This document shows positions 24,001 to 34,738 of a stretch of 64,000 nt of DNA, piece after piece. This stretch comes from Arcuatula senhousia (lineage: Eukaryota > Mollusca > Bivalvia > Mytilida > Mytilidae): positions 34,625,275 to 34,689,274 of the forward strand of contig OZ020308.1 in NCBI GenBank assembly GCA_963971305.1, given 5' to 3'. Numbering within the stretch: position 1 is the stretch's first letter; every line of letters begins with the position of its first letter. The notes beneath the pieces are model-generated. The model saw only the letters and a program-made list of their open reading frames with translations, did no database searches and was not told where the DNA came from. The translations under genes and the position numbers were made by a program.

Positions 24001-26089
24001 CAAACAAATCTTTTAGATACAAATTAAGTCTTGACCTTTAATCAATTGACTGGACGGGATTTCAAGTCTTTGAAAACATTAAAACTTTGCATTAATTTTT
24101 TTTCTCAATATACTTCACCAGTTTATACTAACATAAAAGTTCTCTTTAACTACCATTTACAAATGAAGTAAGATTATATCATGTATATTCTCTATGCAAT
24201 CAAATACAAACTGATATCAGACTCTTTGTATTTTTAACCTTCCAAAAATCGCAATCTAGACATATTTAAAACCATAAGAGAATGCATTGAAATTTAAGTG
24301 ATTTGCAAAAATATTTCAAAGACATTAAGGACATCACTAAAAAATTCATATCACTACTGGATCGGAATAAAATACTTAACAAGTACTTAATTCACTTTTC
24401 TCTTAAAGTGTTTCTGTGTTTTAAGAAAGTCAGTATATTAATGTTCCTTCAACAACGAAATCTTGGTCATCACGTAAATGTATAATACACACTTTTGTTA
24501 TTCTAAGATAAGATATTATTTCTTCGTTATCAGCCACTAGTAGAAAAGTTCAAATTAAAAACAAAAGAATATGGAATATGTGCCAGAAAGACACGATCCA
24601 CATATTGTAATGATTTTGATAAATGCACAATGCAAAATGTCACTGCATGTGAAGCGCTTTTGTGGATTAACCTTGATTAACCTGGATTAAAATTGAGTTA
24701 AAAGATATGGTTATAAATTGATTTAATTAGTGTTTGAATGGTCTGCTGTACAAAGATGATCAACTCAATATCCCTATTGTGTCTCACAACTATGTTGTGT
24801 TCTATGGTTATTACCGGATCCTATGATCGCAATGGAAGTGGGAGGTTTAGCGCCATAAAACCTGTTGTAACCCACCATTTCGTTTGGAATGCCTGTACCA
24901 AGTCAGGACCATTGCAATCCACCAATTCTCCGGTATGACTGATTCGTATTTGTCATTTTCTCTGGACAATGAGATTGATCATTCAAGTTCGGTAGTTTTT
25001 TTATTACCTTTTTTACAGAAACTATCTCTGGTTAAATTTATATTTTATTCCAACTTGTCTTTTAATGTAACTTTGATAAGCTTTAAGGAAAAAAACAATT
25101 TAACATTTGAAAATCATACAGTCACATATATATTCATAATTGATCTTTGCAAATTTTTCGGCATTCAATCCATCCAATTGTTTATCAGCTAAAAACCTGA
25201 TTTTTCTTGCACTGACGAAAGGTCAAACATGTTTTGAATTAAAATTACGACTTTTCATTTCTATATATTGTGTATATAACATTTAGGTGGCTTAGTGTGA
25301 TGCTAACGTAAAGCATCCACACAAATTTACTTGTAGCTCATTTTGTCATTTGTATTTCGAACACACGTGAAGGTTAGCACTGCTGGTGGAGTTTAAATTC
25401 CCCGAGGCTAGCCCGCTCCGGCACCAACACTTTTGAGTTGGAGAATACATCAAAGCTTTAAATTATCCGTCTAAATTTCAAAATTGTCTTAACCCTAAGG
25501 TTCTTCCTACCCCAGACATAGGTTGAATATCTTAGTAATAATTTGGTTCCCCAGTTTGGTATTTTTGGTTATATTGTTCTATGCTCTTCATATTCATACA
25601 GTGTTTGGCATTTTCAATATTTTTGGTAGAGCGCCTCTGATGAGTCTTGAATAGACGAAACGCGCGTCAGGCGTAGCAAAATTTATTGTCTGGAACTTTG
25701 TTGTCATTTGTATTTACTAATTTAAAGCTAAGCTCGTTAGTACATTTCGTGTTTTTGATACTGTGAAGGTCCTTTTACACAGCCTTTACGAAATAGCTTG
25801 CATGTGTTTGCTTAAAAACCCAGAAGTTTTGTAAACTAATGTTAAACATTTGTTTACAAATTAAATAAGACTTTCATACCTCATGATCATTAACGTCTTC
25901 AATGTCTTTCATTGAAACGCTAGTTTTTCTGTGAAGAAAGTCGGAAATAAAGGTTTCTTCCTTCATGTTTTTATCACTAACCATTTTATTGTCTTGCATA
26001 GAAATGAAAGGTTCGACACTAGGTATTGCTTTGGATACATCAGACACACATAACTCCATCTTTTGCTGTCGACTAGAAACACTTCCCAT
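18065..26089 (-). CDS. KY/hillarin-like transglutaminase-fold protein, 4 exons, catalytic residues missing
   Basis: Exons (minus strand): 26089-25880, 23888-23161, 21414-21203, 19829-18065; all junction phases agree and each has GT/AG ends, predicting about 971 residues once the frame break in exon 2 is allowed for. Exon 1 starts MGSVSS, which fits an N-myristoylation signal. Exon 2 is acidic and Ser-rich, then YFILDQYKKRVRKDL. Exon 3 joins exon 4 inside the transglutaminase-like core: ...HIFHRICR then LIGINCKIIEGRVK, and LHGDQWKLVDP matches the 'G-x-W-x-L-x-D' strand. WQLLCRPVTFSEW is the KY-family segment after the core; the remaining ~400 residues resemble the repeated beta-rich KY C-terminus. 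The position of the catalytic Cys is Val and of the His is Ser; only the Asp is kept, so this is probably a scaffold rather than an enzyme. KY proteins act at muscle Z-discs and the cytoskeleton. Exon 2 needs one extra base in the T5 run at 23437-23441 to stay in frame: polymorphism, error or decay. Confidence 0.7.
20221..20510 (+). repeat. Near full-length R1 copy in intron 3 of the KY-like gene
   Basis: Contains the extended left part (GCAGATGTTGGTTTGTCATA, CTTTACCGGATTTGACAC) and the right part ending CCCATTGGTGCCTCTTTGC. This copy helps define family length at about 290 bp. A truncated tail of family R2 (TTCCAGACAATAAATTTTGC) follows at about 20695-20745. Confidence 0.7.
20964..21193. mobile_element. 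Palindromic MITE beside a KY splice donor
   Basis: About 230 bp. The left end ATACCGTATAAGTTGG runs into TTTTTTTTCGCGG; the right end is CCGCGAAAAAAAATTAATAC then GGTA. The interior repeats CGCGAAAA-type words in both orientations. It ends ten bases from the exon 3 donor (21203) of the KY-like gene. A chance ORF (20883-21242) crosses it. Confidence 0.6.
21530..22995. repeat. Possible element bounded by TACATACGTATGTA palindromes
   Basis: Similar palindromic blocks occur at 21545-21660 (TTACATACGTATGTAATTTT, TTGTGCATGTAAACG) and 22930-22995 (TTTACATACGTATGTATAAT, TTTGTGCATGTAAATG). They may be two ends of one element or two copies of a short repeat. Between them lies a block rich in 'gtgaccttgacctt' phrases (21705-22020). 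It lies in intron 2 of the KY-like gene. Confidence 0.35.
24500..25015 (+). mobile_element. Penelope-like 3' tail with nested H3 hammerhead-repeat fragment
   Basis: The tail block (ACTAGTAGAAAAGTTCAAAT ... AAATTGAGTTAAAAGATATG ... CATAAAACCTG ... TGCCTGTACCAAGTCAGGAC) matches 12290-11820 inverted, except that about 120 bp at 24567-24690 is inserted. That insert is an inverted piece of the 6004-type 397-bp repeat (ATATGGAATATGTGCCAGAA, GTGAAGCGCTTTTGTGG). The uninterrupted copy at 12240-12290 gives the empty site. It is in intron 1 of the KY-like gene. Confidence 0.6.
25340..25720 (+). repeat. Dispersed hammerhead-bearing repeat R2, longest copy
   Basis: Begins near TTTGTATTTCGAACACACGT, contains TAGCACTGCTGGTGGAGTTT and CCCCGAGG, then GGTTCTTCCTACCCCAGACA, TTTGGTTCCCCAGTTTGGTA, TTTGGTAGAGCGCC, the ribozyme, and ends AATTTATTGTCTGGAACTTT then GTTGTCATTTGTATT. 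Other copies: 29950-30205 (-), 55540-55770 (-), 59440-59670 (-), 60733-60830 (+), 20695-20745 (truncated). Located in intron 1 of the KY-like gene, antisense to it. Confidence 0.75.
25631..25674 (+). ncRNA. Hammerhead ribozyme (family H2), intact
   Basis: Stem I GCGCCT (25631-25636) pairs with AGGCGT (25669-25674). Core CTGATGA at 25637-25643, stem II GTCT...AGAC (four Watson-Crick pairs, loop TGAAT) at 25644-25656, core GAA at 25657-25659, stem III ACG-CG-CGT at 25660-25667, cleavage after C25668 (GUC). All invariant core residues of a type I hammerhead are present. It closely resembles hammerheads known from Schistosoma and other metazoan repeats. Confidence 0.85.
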
Positions 26090-29000
26090 TTTCTATTTTG
26101 TTGCCAACTTTAGTATAGATAATCAAAAGTGCTTTTTTCTTTCGCGGCTAAAAAAGCATCCCATAAAATGTGCCCATCTACGTGTAAACAGTTAAACATA
26201 TCTTCTTCCTCTGACGATTAAAAACATCCCATGAAGTATTGCTCTTTAGAAATACAATAGAAATATATATTTTTTGCTGCCAAATATAATCATGTGTGAT
26301 ATTTATAAAGCATACCTGTTACTGCATGCAGTGACTAAAACATAAGTATAAAGATTCTGTATTGATTTTAGACATCTAAACAATAACACTTGATAGGGCG
26401 TTTATAGTATATTCAATGGGATTTTAAATTGTGGATGGTATCTTATTTATCATCGAACATCGTCTATTGTTTTAAAATATTCTTTTATAAAAACAAGATA
26501 TCTTTATGTAGCTTTTTATAATGTACGAAATTTAGGTACCTTTAAATCTGATACATGTGTGTTCAAAATATTAAAATAGAATAGTACCTTTAAAACAAAA
26601 TTCTTATAAATCAAATTTGACTTTTCACACCCTCCCTTTGAAATGGATGCATGCAACAAATTTCATCGTGTAAACATGGACATTTTTTTAAAGATTATGA
26701 AACCTTTCTCTTAATAGAACATTCCTATATTCCTGAATTTAAATGCATGCAGCGTTTGTAGTGATGACCTATCAAATGATTTCTGTAGAGGCCATAGGCT
26801 AATTGATTAGATAAAAAGCACTATTTAGAGCACAATGAAAATATCATAAAATCAATTTCATATATACATAGATTTAATGCAACAAAAGTTCCATGAAATT
26901 AACGCCAACGCGAGTAACAACATTTAGATGTGAAACTACAGCTCGTGACATATTTCGAGATCCAGAAAAACTAAAATGAATTTTCAAAGTTCAAAGGACC
27001 ATAACTCTCATTTAAATTTGTGGACCGGCACGAAACTCAAACTTGATCTGTAGCTCATCAAAGTGAACTCACATACCAAAAATCAGTTCATTATCTATAA
27101 GCATTTAGAAAAAAATGCGGAAAACTGAGGCGTGACAGACGGACAGACAGACAGACGGACAGAGCGCAAACCTATAGTCCCCTTCGGCTTTCGCCGGTAG
27201 GGGACTAATTAAAGCATACACCTCGATCTGGAGCTTTCTGAGGGCCAATCCATGAATATTCAAGATAAAACGTACACAAAGAGATTGGATTTATATTTAA
27301 ATAATAGTAAACAAAGAGATATGAATTGTGTCACTCTGTATTAGATTCAAAATATACAAACTGAGATAAAATCAGGCGTTCAATACTGGATAAAAATTTA
27401 TCAAAGTGAAAAAAAAATAAAATCATATACCGGTATTTCTGACTTAATATGATAATAATGATATACAATAAAAAAAAAGTTTATCAGCGGATTTATGAAT
27501 GCTTATTATTAAAACATGTATGAATTTTGGTTTGTAACAAGCGTAACAGTTAAAGTGTCATGACGGTCGAGTTTGGCCAAGGCCCAAGGCTAATATTTAT
27601 GACGACTGAATGCTAAGCTTTTCTCACATTTCATTATCTGTTCGTGGGCTCTTTGATGGTAGTAAGATTCTTTAAACTTTTTAGTTCCACAGTTTATTAT
27701 ATATACACACTTAATAACAGTATCTACAATCATTTTTACATTCAGGTTAAACAAAGTGCAGGATGAATTAGAATTAATCTTTAAATCTTAACAAAAAAAA
27801 ACATATGTAACTGCTTCTGTTTATAAAAAATATGAATTTAAATTTCTAGTAGGACACCATAAGTTTTCAGTTATTCAAGACTTAAGGTGTCTCGGGCTTT
27901 TATAATACCTACAATAGATTATTTTTCATTTTTGGTACATTGATAGACCTAAATTTATAGATAAAATATATCAAATAAAAAGAGGGGGTCACGGTTCATT
28001 TTATAGCTCTAGTTGCATTCTAAAAATGGCAAAGTTTCAATATTTTTATATAGAATATATAGTGGGTAAAGCTATAGAGGCACCTAATGCAGAATTCCTT
28101 CTATAGATTCAGCTCAAAATCTGATAGAAGGTCCTTTTTCTAAAGCTCTTCGCATTTCTATGAAAAAATCATAGGGTCACCTTTCAATCTTTCAAGATAT
28201 TCATGAAAATTGAAAATTTCCTATTCATTCTATATAAATTATCTCTCTTTGATTTTGTACGGGAAATTCTAAAAATGATTAAAAAGACCTTGCTCGTAGT
28301 TTGATAAAATATATTATATGTTATAAAGTTTTTGTCTGCCATGTCCAGTTAGTTAATCAATTTCATAAAAAAAATACCAATATGTGCAAAAAGATGCTCA
28401 GTTTAAAAGCCTCGAGCCACCTTAACAACTAGCACTATGACTTCTCCAAGGAACTTCTGTGTAGGCTAGATATTCCGTATTCACATAAACATCAAGAACT
28501 GCATGGATACCATTTGGCTAACAACATCAGTTCCAAAACATCGATACATTTCATAACACAAGAACTGGCTATACCTGCGTAGGTTACGGCTAAACCAGTC
28601 AATTCTGACAGTCCACTTAGAACATTATGCAATCACAAACAACACGAGAACTGGCTATACCTGTGAAGGCTACAACTGAATCAGTCAATCCTGACAGTTC
28701 ATAAAAAAGCAAAACTACTGCATCATTAACACAAAGTTATTCCTCATAATAACCGAACACATCTAACTATACTACCAATCCTCAAAACATCAACCTCTTA
28801 CAATTTCTAAAGTAAAATTTACTAATAACTGAAAACCTAAGGGTCTTATACAGTAACCAACGCCAAAATTGCACCCAACAATTACTAGTAATTAACTTTC
28901 CAATCAGCATATTTGATCTATATAATGAACACCAAACGAACACCAAATCGGCACCAAAAACCTATTTATCAAATTAAATGACAAGAATTTGACAATTAGC

Positions 29001-29290
29001 ATCCTCTGAATTTAACCACAAACGAAACATGATATCTCTGCACCTTTTCCACTTAACAAAACACTGATAAAGATTATCTAATGCGATACATAGGACTTAA
29101 ACTATAAATCTAGCTAAATGATATACGAAATATATAACAAAAAACTTATTACTACAATTCATGAAAAATACACCTTGACAAAAGTAAACATTATATCTAG
29201 TTTAAATGTTGTTTCATACCCACCATTTTGTTCTATTTTTGTCTTTGTGAACAAGATATCTAAAAATATTGGAAGTCAACTAAAAGTATT
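26090..29290. other. AT-rich interval, mostly unrecognised
   Basis: 26895-27210 is an inverted repeat-E copy (GACAGACGGACAGACAGACA, GGTAGGGGACTAA). Near 28500-28700 a phrase 'aactggctatacctg' occurs twice, a minor local duplication. No gene was recognised; the interval would include the promoter region of the KY-like gene next to 26090. Confidence 0.4.
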
Positions 29291-29949
29291 GAAAAAGTTT
29301 TCGTAAGCTTAAATTCCGAAAAGGGAAATTTAATCCAGCAAAAAATATATCGATTATATGCAGTGTAAGGGAAGAAATCTGTTGTTGAAAGCGATATCGA
29401 ATTAAGACAATCGGCAGATTAAAAAAAAAGGTGCCAGTCGCCCCATACTACCGACAGGCTGGGGTGTGCTTGTTCTGGGATACATCTGCATCAACATTAA
29501 TTTCTATTTGTAAAATACACCATATGAGTCATAGCAAAGACAAAAACAAAAACATGTAAAATTCAAAACATATACAGAAAACAACAGAGTATACAGAACT
29601 TGAACATACGGATTTATAGTTTTTAGAACAGTTTGACTAATATGGACCCTATTTTCGTAGTATTTTGCTTTATAAAGTTGCATACATTTGGAATCAGTTA
29701 TAAATTGGGATTCAAAATTCCTTGCATATGAATAATTTGATTATTTAAGTCGATGCTTTGATTTAGATTTAATTTAATAAACATAGTATGTCTTTATTGT
29801 TTGTTAATGTTAAATTACAGAAGAAAATGATATTCTTTAACATAATTGATGCCTAAAGGTATTTACAGTTTCTTTGTATAATAATAAGTATACACAACAA
29901 TAGTATATTGACTCTATACATACAATAATTGAGGTTTAAAAAATAATAT

Positions 29950-30205
29950 GGCACCAAAGTTCCAAGATAATAGAATTTGCTACTCCTGACGCGCGTTTCG
30001 TTTATTGAAGACTCATCAGAGGCGCTCTACCAAAAATATCGAAAAAGCGAAAAACTATGATTATGAGGAGCATTAGAACAATGAAAGCAAAACATACCGC
30101 AAAGGGGAACCAAATTATCACTAAGATGATCAACCTTTGTCTGGGGTAGGAAGAACCTTAAGTTTAGACAGTTATGAAATTTAAACGGAAAGAAAGATAG
30201 AAGAA
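29950..30205 (-). mobile_element. R2 copy inserted in duplication unit 1
   Basis: Inverted R2 repeat. The paralogous position in unit 2 (about 32700-32720) lacks it, so this is a recent insertion with a visible empty site. Its hammerhead (29982-30025, minus) keeps CTGATGA and GAAA but has one mismatch in stem II (C-A) and one in stem I, so cleavage is probably impaired. Confidence 0.7.
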
Positions 30206-30762
30206 AACACAAGGTTCATAAAGTGTTTTCTTATTTTGAGTCGAATTAAGCTATAGCTGACCTATTATAATTGTATTTTAACTAAAAAATACATTTAATT
30301 TTCAAACTAAATTATCGAAGAAACAAGTCAATAATTCATTCTACAACACCCCTCTCTTCGTCTATGTGCCTAGATCAAATGTAAGAAAAGCGATACCAAT
30401 TCCAATGCCCCATTCTAATGTCCAAAGTCCGAAAGAGCAAAGACGAGGCCAGTAACTATGAACGAGAACAGCACAAAAAACACAAAACTAGCAATCAACA
30501 CACAAACTAAAGTCGAAACGAAATTGAACTCAGGTGCTACAAAAATGATAGCAATATGTTTGTCCAAAAAGTGATATATAGCTACTAACTTGTAGCAGCA
30601 TTATATGTATCGATTTGCTCAAATATAGAATAATTATTATATAAAAAAGACACACAATTAACAGTACACATAACAATTTATAAATGACTAAATGAATATT
30701 GAGCAAATAATTTAAAGAAAAAAAGATTTCAAAAAGTTATAATTCAAAGCAGTTGATTTCCA

Positions 30763-31599
30763 TTAAAAAAAGTCAAAACATTTATCTCTGTAAAAGTTTC
30801 TTCTTTTCTTTTTGTGAGTTCTGTTTCTTACTCTATGTGATAATTGATGTTTTTTTCTCCTTTTCATTCTCTGGCTTAAATAAAAATCGTTTCCTTGCTC
30901 ATCCTGTGGTAGCAAAAAGCAATCACTGTCACAATTAAAACGGTCCTTTAGCCCCAAATAATGTGGATCTAAACAATAAACATCTTTGCATTTTTGTAAG
31001 GTCCTAATTGCAATATCTAAATCGGTGTCCAAATACACATTTTTATAGGAAACAACAAAAGAGGTTATGTTCCTTTTAGCAAAATAATAAATAAGACTAG
31101 CACAACGATGACTGCTTAAAGTACAGGGAATGAGATGTGAGAAAATGCATATAAAGAAACGCTGGTTTCTTCCAAACCTTTTGTGGAAAGTATGTTTCAT
31201 AAGTTTAAACACATTTATCCCATCTGGATGACATTTGTCTTTATTAAGTTTCATAGCTTTTCTAATAGTCCCTTCTGGATCAAGCAACCTTGCTTCACCG
31301 TGAATATTGGGTTCAGACAGATTTAAGAGTATTGTAATCCTTCCAAAAGTCATACTTGATGCACTACAATTGAAATTCTGTGGCTCTTTTCCAGAAATTG
31401 TCCATTTAGCTATTTCGTTGCGAGGTTCGACTATAAATTCAAAATGTCATTTTGAAAGTTCATCCTCCGATAGCAATGCTGCAACCAGAAATTGTTTTTC
31501 GTCTCGTTGAAAAGATTTATTTAAATAAGGTAAAGCATTGGTACCTAAATGCTTCAACAGAGATGAAATTTCTACTATTGAATCCAGGGAAACTATCAT
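30763..31599 (-). pseudogene. AID/APOBEC-like deaminase candidate, copy 1, with in-frame stop
   Basis: The frame opens at ATG 31599 and is collinear with copy 2, but codon 51 is TGA (31449-31447) where copy 2 has AGA (Arg). After it, the frame stays open to 30763. Downstream of the stop the zinc signature is intact: HGE within NIHGEARLLD, and PCTLSSHRC (P-C-x6-C) preceded by the hydrophobic strand FFICIFSHL. A Met at codon 83 could start a product, but that would lack the first strands of the fold. The C-terminus is very basic (KKHQLSHRVRNRTHKKKRR). A single substitution means a very young pseudogene, a null allele, or a recoded codon. Confidence 0.6.
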
Positions 31600-31989
31600 C
31601 AGTGACGCTTTATCCAATTAAGTAAAAGAACAATACTGTTATGTAGGTACATACAGTTGATACATATATTATTACTTAAATCTGAACAAAAAGATAATCC
31701 CAACGTTTAATTAAAACTCTTGCGTAATTATTATATATGATAACACAAACAATTGATACAGAAAAATGCTATGTGCATCTGTTCATAAGTTTCGCTTATA
31801 ATTTTCTAAAAATGAAAATTTTATTTTCTATTCCGGGTAAGTATTTAAAATTAGTTTGATTTATTGTCTATCAAGTTACATATATTCTAAAAATAGCATT
31901 TAGAAAACAAGACTTTAAGGGTTGTATTGTCTTCTTTAAATTATTCGGTTTACGGGCTATAGGTGGTATAATAAACACAGACTGTACCA

Positions 31990-32310
31990 TTTGTGTTTGA
32001 CCAGAGGAAAGAAAAGTTCAGAAAAAAGAACAGTAGTCAAAAACCAAAAACGCCCGAAAAGGGATTAAGCCATATCCAGAACCGAGGATTTCGACCATGT
32101 TCATTTCAAAGAAAGATATCTGGTGTTCTGAATAATATTTTATTTAAACAATCGGAAATGTCACTGATAAAAAAATAAATATATAATTTGCTAAATTTGT
32201 ATTAGACAAGTCTGAAGACCAGGCTTATAAATAGCCACAAAACCCTCCATTCCACTAGCAACAGTTACCGGCCCAGTGGTTTCAAAATACAAATACCAAA
32301 ACGGGCATTA
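31990..32310 (-). repeat. Decayed monomer of the H1 hammerhead satellite
   Basis: Inverted similarity to the 381-bp unit of 49036-53836: TATCCAGAACCGAGGATTTC, GACAAGTCTGAAGACCAGGC, CCACTAGCAACAGTTACCGG, CCCAGTGGTTTCAAAATACA. The ribozyme portion is not preserved. Confidence 0.6.
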
Positions 32311-33415
32311 AACAGTAAAAATAATCAAAACTAAGGGTAGATTAAAAAAAAAATTAAAAAATGGTTTAACTAGTGAAAATATGTTTGATGAGAGTCCGAA
32401 AAGGGAATTCGGGAATTCAAATCCATCAAAAATATATCGATAATGTGCAGTGTACAGAAAAAAACCTGTTGCTGTAAGCGATTTGGAATTAAAAAATCAG
32501 CAAATAAAAAAAAACTATGTCAAAATTGCCAGTCGCCCCATACTACCAGCAGACCGGAGGTATGATTGTTTAGGAATACATCTTCATCAACAGTAATGTA
32601 TCATCGAGCATAAAGGAATAATTTGTTTCTTTTTTGTATAATTAAAAATATACACGACAATAGCATATTGACTATACATAACATGAATGAGCCTTAAGAA
32701 GAATAAGATTCATCAAACGTTTTACTGTTTATAGTCGAATTAAGCTATAGTTGGTCTATTATTATTGTATTCAAACTAAATTTTTATTTTTTTATTTTGC
32801 TGCATTGTATTTAAAAATGGAAAGATAATTTTAAGTAATGTACCAGTTATCTCTGATGCTCAAATAACTTTCTTCGACCAATGAAAAAACGTGTTATCCA
32901 ATTATAGTTTGTTTCATGTTTATTGTGACCACATTGACAGTTGTTTTAAGGCGTAACCCAACCAAGTTAAAAAATATATATATATCTAAGATAAAGGGCA
33001 AATCAAGAGAAACGAATTGGGTCATTAAATGTACATACAAGATAAACCTTTAATAATCTATATATATTTTGATAAACCGGAAACTTAGAGAAATACATTG
33101 TGTCATTCTATACATGTTACAGATAAAAAGTAAACAAACAGAGATAAATGAGGTATATATCGTACTAGATAGAACTTTAACTAAAATAAAACAAATGGGT
33201 CCATATCGATCTGCTGAAATATTCATGTAATTACAATTTTATAAAATTGACACTAAAGCTAATTTATCAATTGATTTACAACTACTAAGAATACTTACTT
33301 TTGATGTATATATGAATTATGGATAATAAAAGTAACAGTGTCTTCGATTTTAGATTTTGGATATTGTTTCAAAATTACAAATACCAAAACGCGGGTATAA
33401 ACGGTTTATTTGGAT

Positions 33416-33461
33416 ATGCTATATATCGATATTTCAAGGAGTAACCTCTCATCAGTAGCAT
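33416..33461 (-). ncRNA. Hammerhead ribozyme (family H1), intact
   Basis: All core residues and three stems preserved, same as the satellite consensus at 49973-50018. Cleavage expected after the A in the AUA triplet that follows stem III. Confidence 0.8.
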
Positions 33462-33797
33462 TTAAACTAAAACATTGGAAGGTCAAATTCCAAAACAGTT
33501 GAAAATGAAAAGTACTCAAAACCAAAACGTTCGAACAAGGAAGCCAAATCCAGCACCGAGGATATCGACCATGTGCATTACAAGGAAAGAAATCTGGTGT
33601 TTTCATAAATTTTGAATTTAACAATCGGAAATTTCAGCGACCATATATTAGAAATTTTATGGTAATTCGTGTCAGACAAGTCTGACTACCAGGCTTGTGA
33701 TTACCCTCGGGGACCTCTGGTCCACCAGCAGCGGTTATCGCCCAGTGGTTTCAAAATTACAAATACCAAAACGCGGGTATAAACGGTTTATTTGGAT

Positions 33798-33843
33798 ATG
33801 CTATATATCGATATTTCAAGGAGTAACCTCTCATCAGTAGCAT
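33798..33843 (-). ncRNA. Hammerhead ribozyme (family H1), intact, second unit
   Basis: Identical to the motif 382 bases upstream. A pair in tandem is the minimal arrangement from which a transcript could release a unit-length RNA. Confidence 0.8.
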
Positions 33844-34738
33844 TTAAACTAAAACATTGGAAGGTCAAATTCCAAAACAGTTGAAAATGAAAAGTACTCA
33901 AAACCAAAACGTTCGAACAAGGAAGCCAAATCCAGCACCGAGGATATCGACCATGTGCATTACAAGGAAAGAAATCTGGAGTTTTCATAAATTTTGAATT
34001 TAACAATCGGAAATTTCAGCGACCATATATTAGAAATTTTATGGTAATTCGTGTCAGACAAGTCTGACTACCAGGCTTGTGATTACCCTCGGGGACCTCT
34101 GGTCCACCAGCAGGTTCAATTCTGTTCCATGGTTAAATTCCTGGAGCAAATGAGTTCACTTTGCTGAATGTGTTTTTTTGTTGTTGTATGTTTTTCATTT
34201 GTTTTGTTTTTTGTTTTGTTGTGGTGATTTTTTTGTTTACCTAGTTCGTCTATCTCTTCGGAATGACGCTATTTGATTTACCCTTTGGTACAAATTTGTT
34301 GATTTCATACCTACATTATGTGTCAATCATTTTTATGCAAGGTTTATCAAACCTTTTCTTGTTTCGAACCGAATTCGTGAGAAAAACATTTTAGATGTAA
34401 TCAGTGTATTGGTATTGTTTTAAAACATTGTTTCTTTCTATTTTGTTAATTTTTAATATGAGACAAATTAATATATTATTTTACCACGTCATCGTGATTT
34501 CTATAATATCAAATGTTAGTAAAAGGTAGAACTAGGGCCGGTGTGTGCTCAAAGTTATATGAAGATACTTACCTGAACTGACACGATATATAACATGTAT
34601 AAATTATTAAGAACAACTTGACTGGTCAAATATAGAACGATCGCAATATAAAAAAGACAGGTTAGTTAACCGTTGACAGTTCACATAGCGGATTAAGGAT
34701 GATTTCATAATATTAAACAAATAAATTAACTTAAAGAA

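Larger units (their letters stand above)
29300..31910 (-). repeat. Segmental duplication, unit 1 (carries deaminase-like copy 1)
   Basis: 3' flank landmarks TGCCAGTCGCCCCATACTAC (29440) and GTCGAATTAAGCTATAG (30240), the gene at 30763-31599, and the 5' flank TTTTCTATTCCGGGTAAGTA (about 31825) are all repeated in the same order in unit 2 at 32395-35890. The two units differ by later insertions: an R2 element in unit 1, a hammerhead-repeat pair in unit 2. Confidence 0.75.
33366..34115 (-). repeat. Two tandem H1 hammerhead monomers (382-bp period)
   Basis: Two almost identical units in inverse orientation to the large array. The minus-strand hammerheads are at 33416-33461 and 33798-33843, each with a complete core (CTGATGA, GAA), stem I ATGCTA/TAGCAT, stem II GAGG/CCTT and stem III ATAT-CG-ATAT. 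The 72-codon ORFs at 33406-33624 and 33788-34006 are by-products of the repeat. Confidence 0.85.

Noticed and set aside
33406..34006. Two identical 72-codon minus-strand ORFs
   Set aside because: Same satellite unit in a two-copy array; not independent coding evidence.
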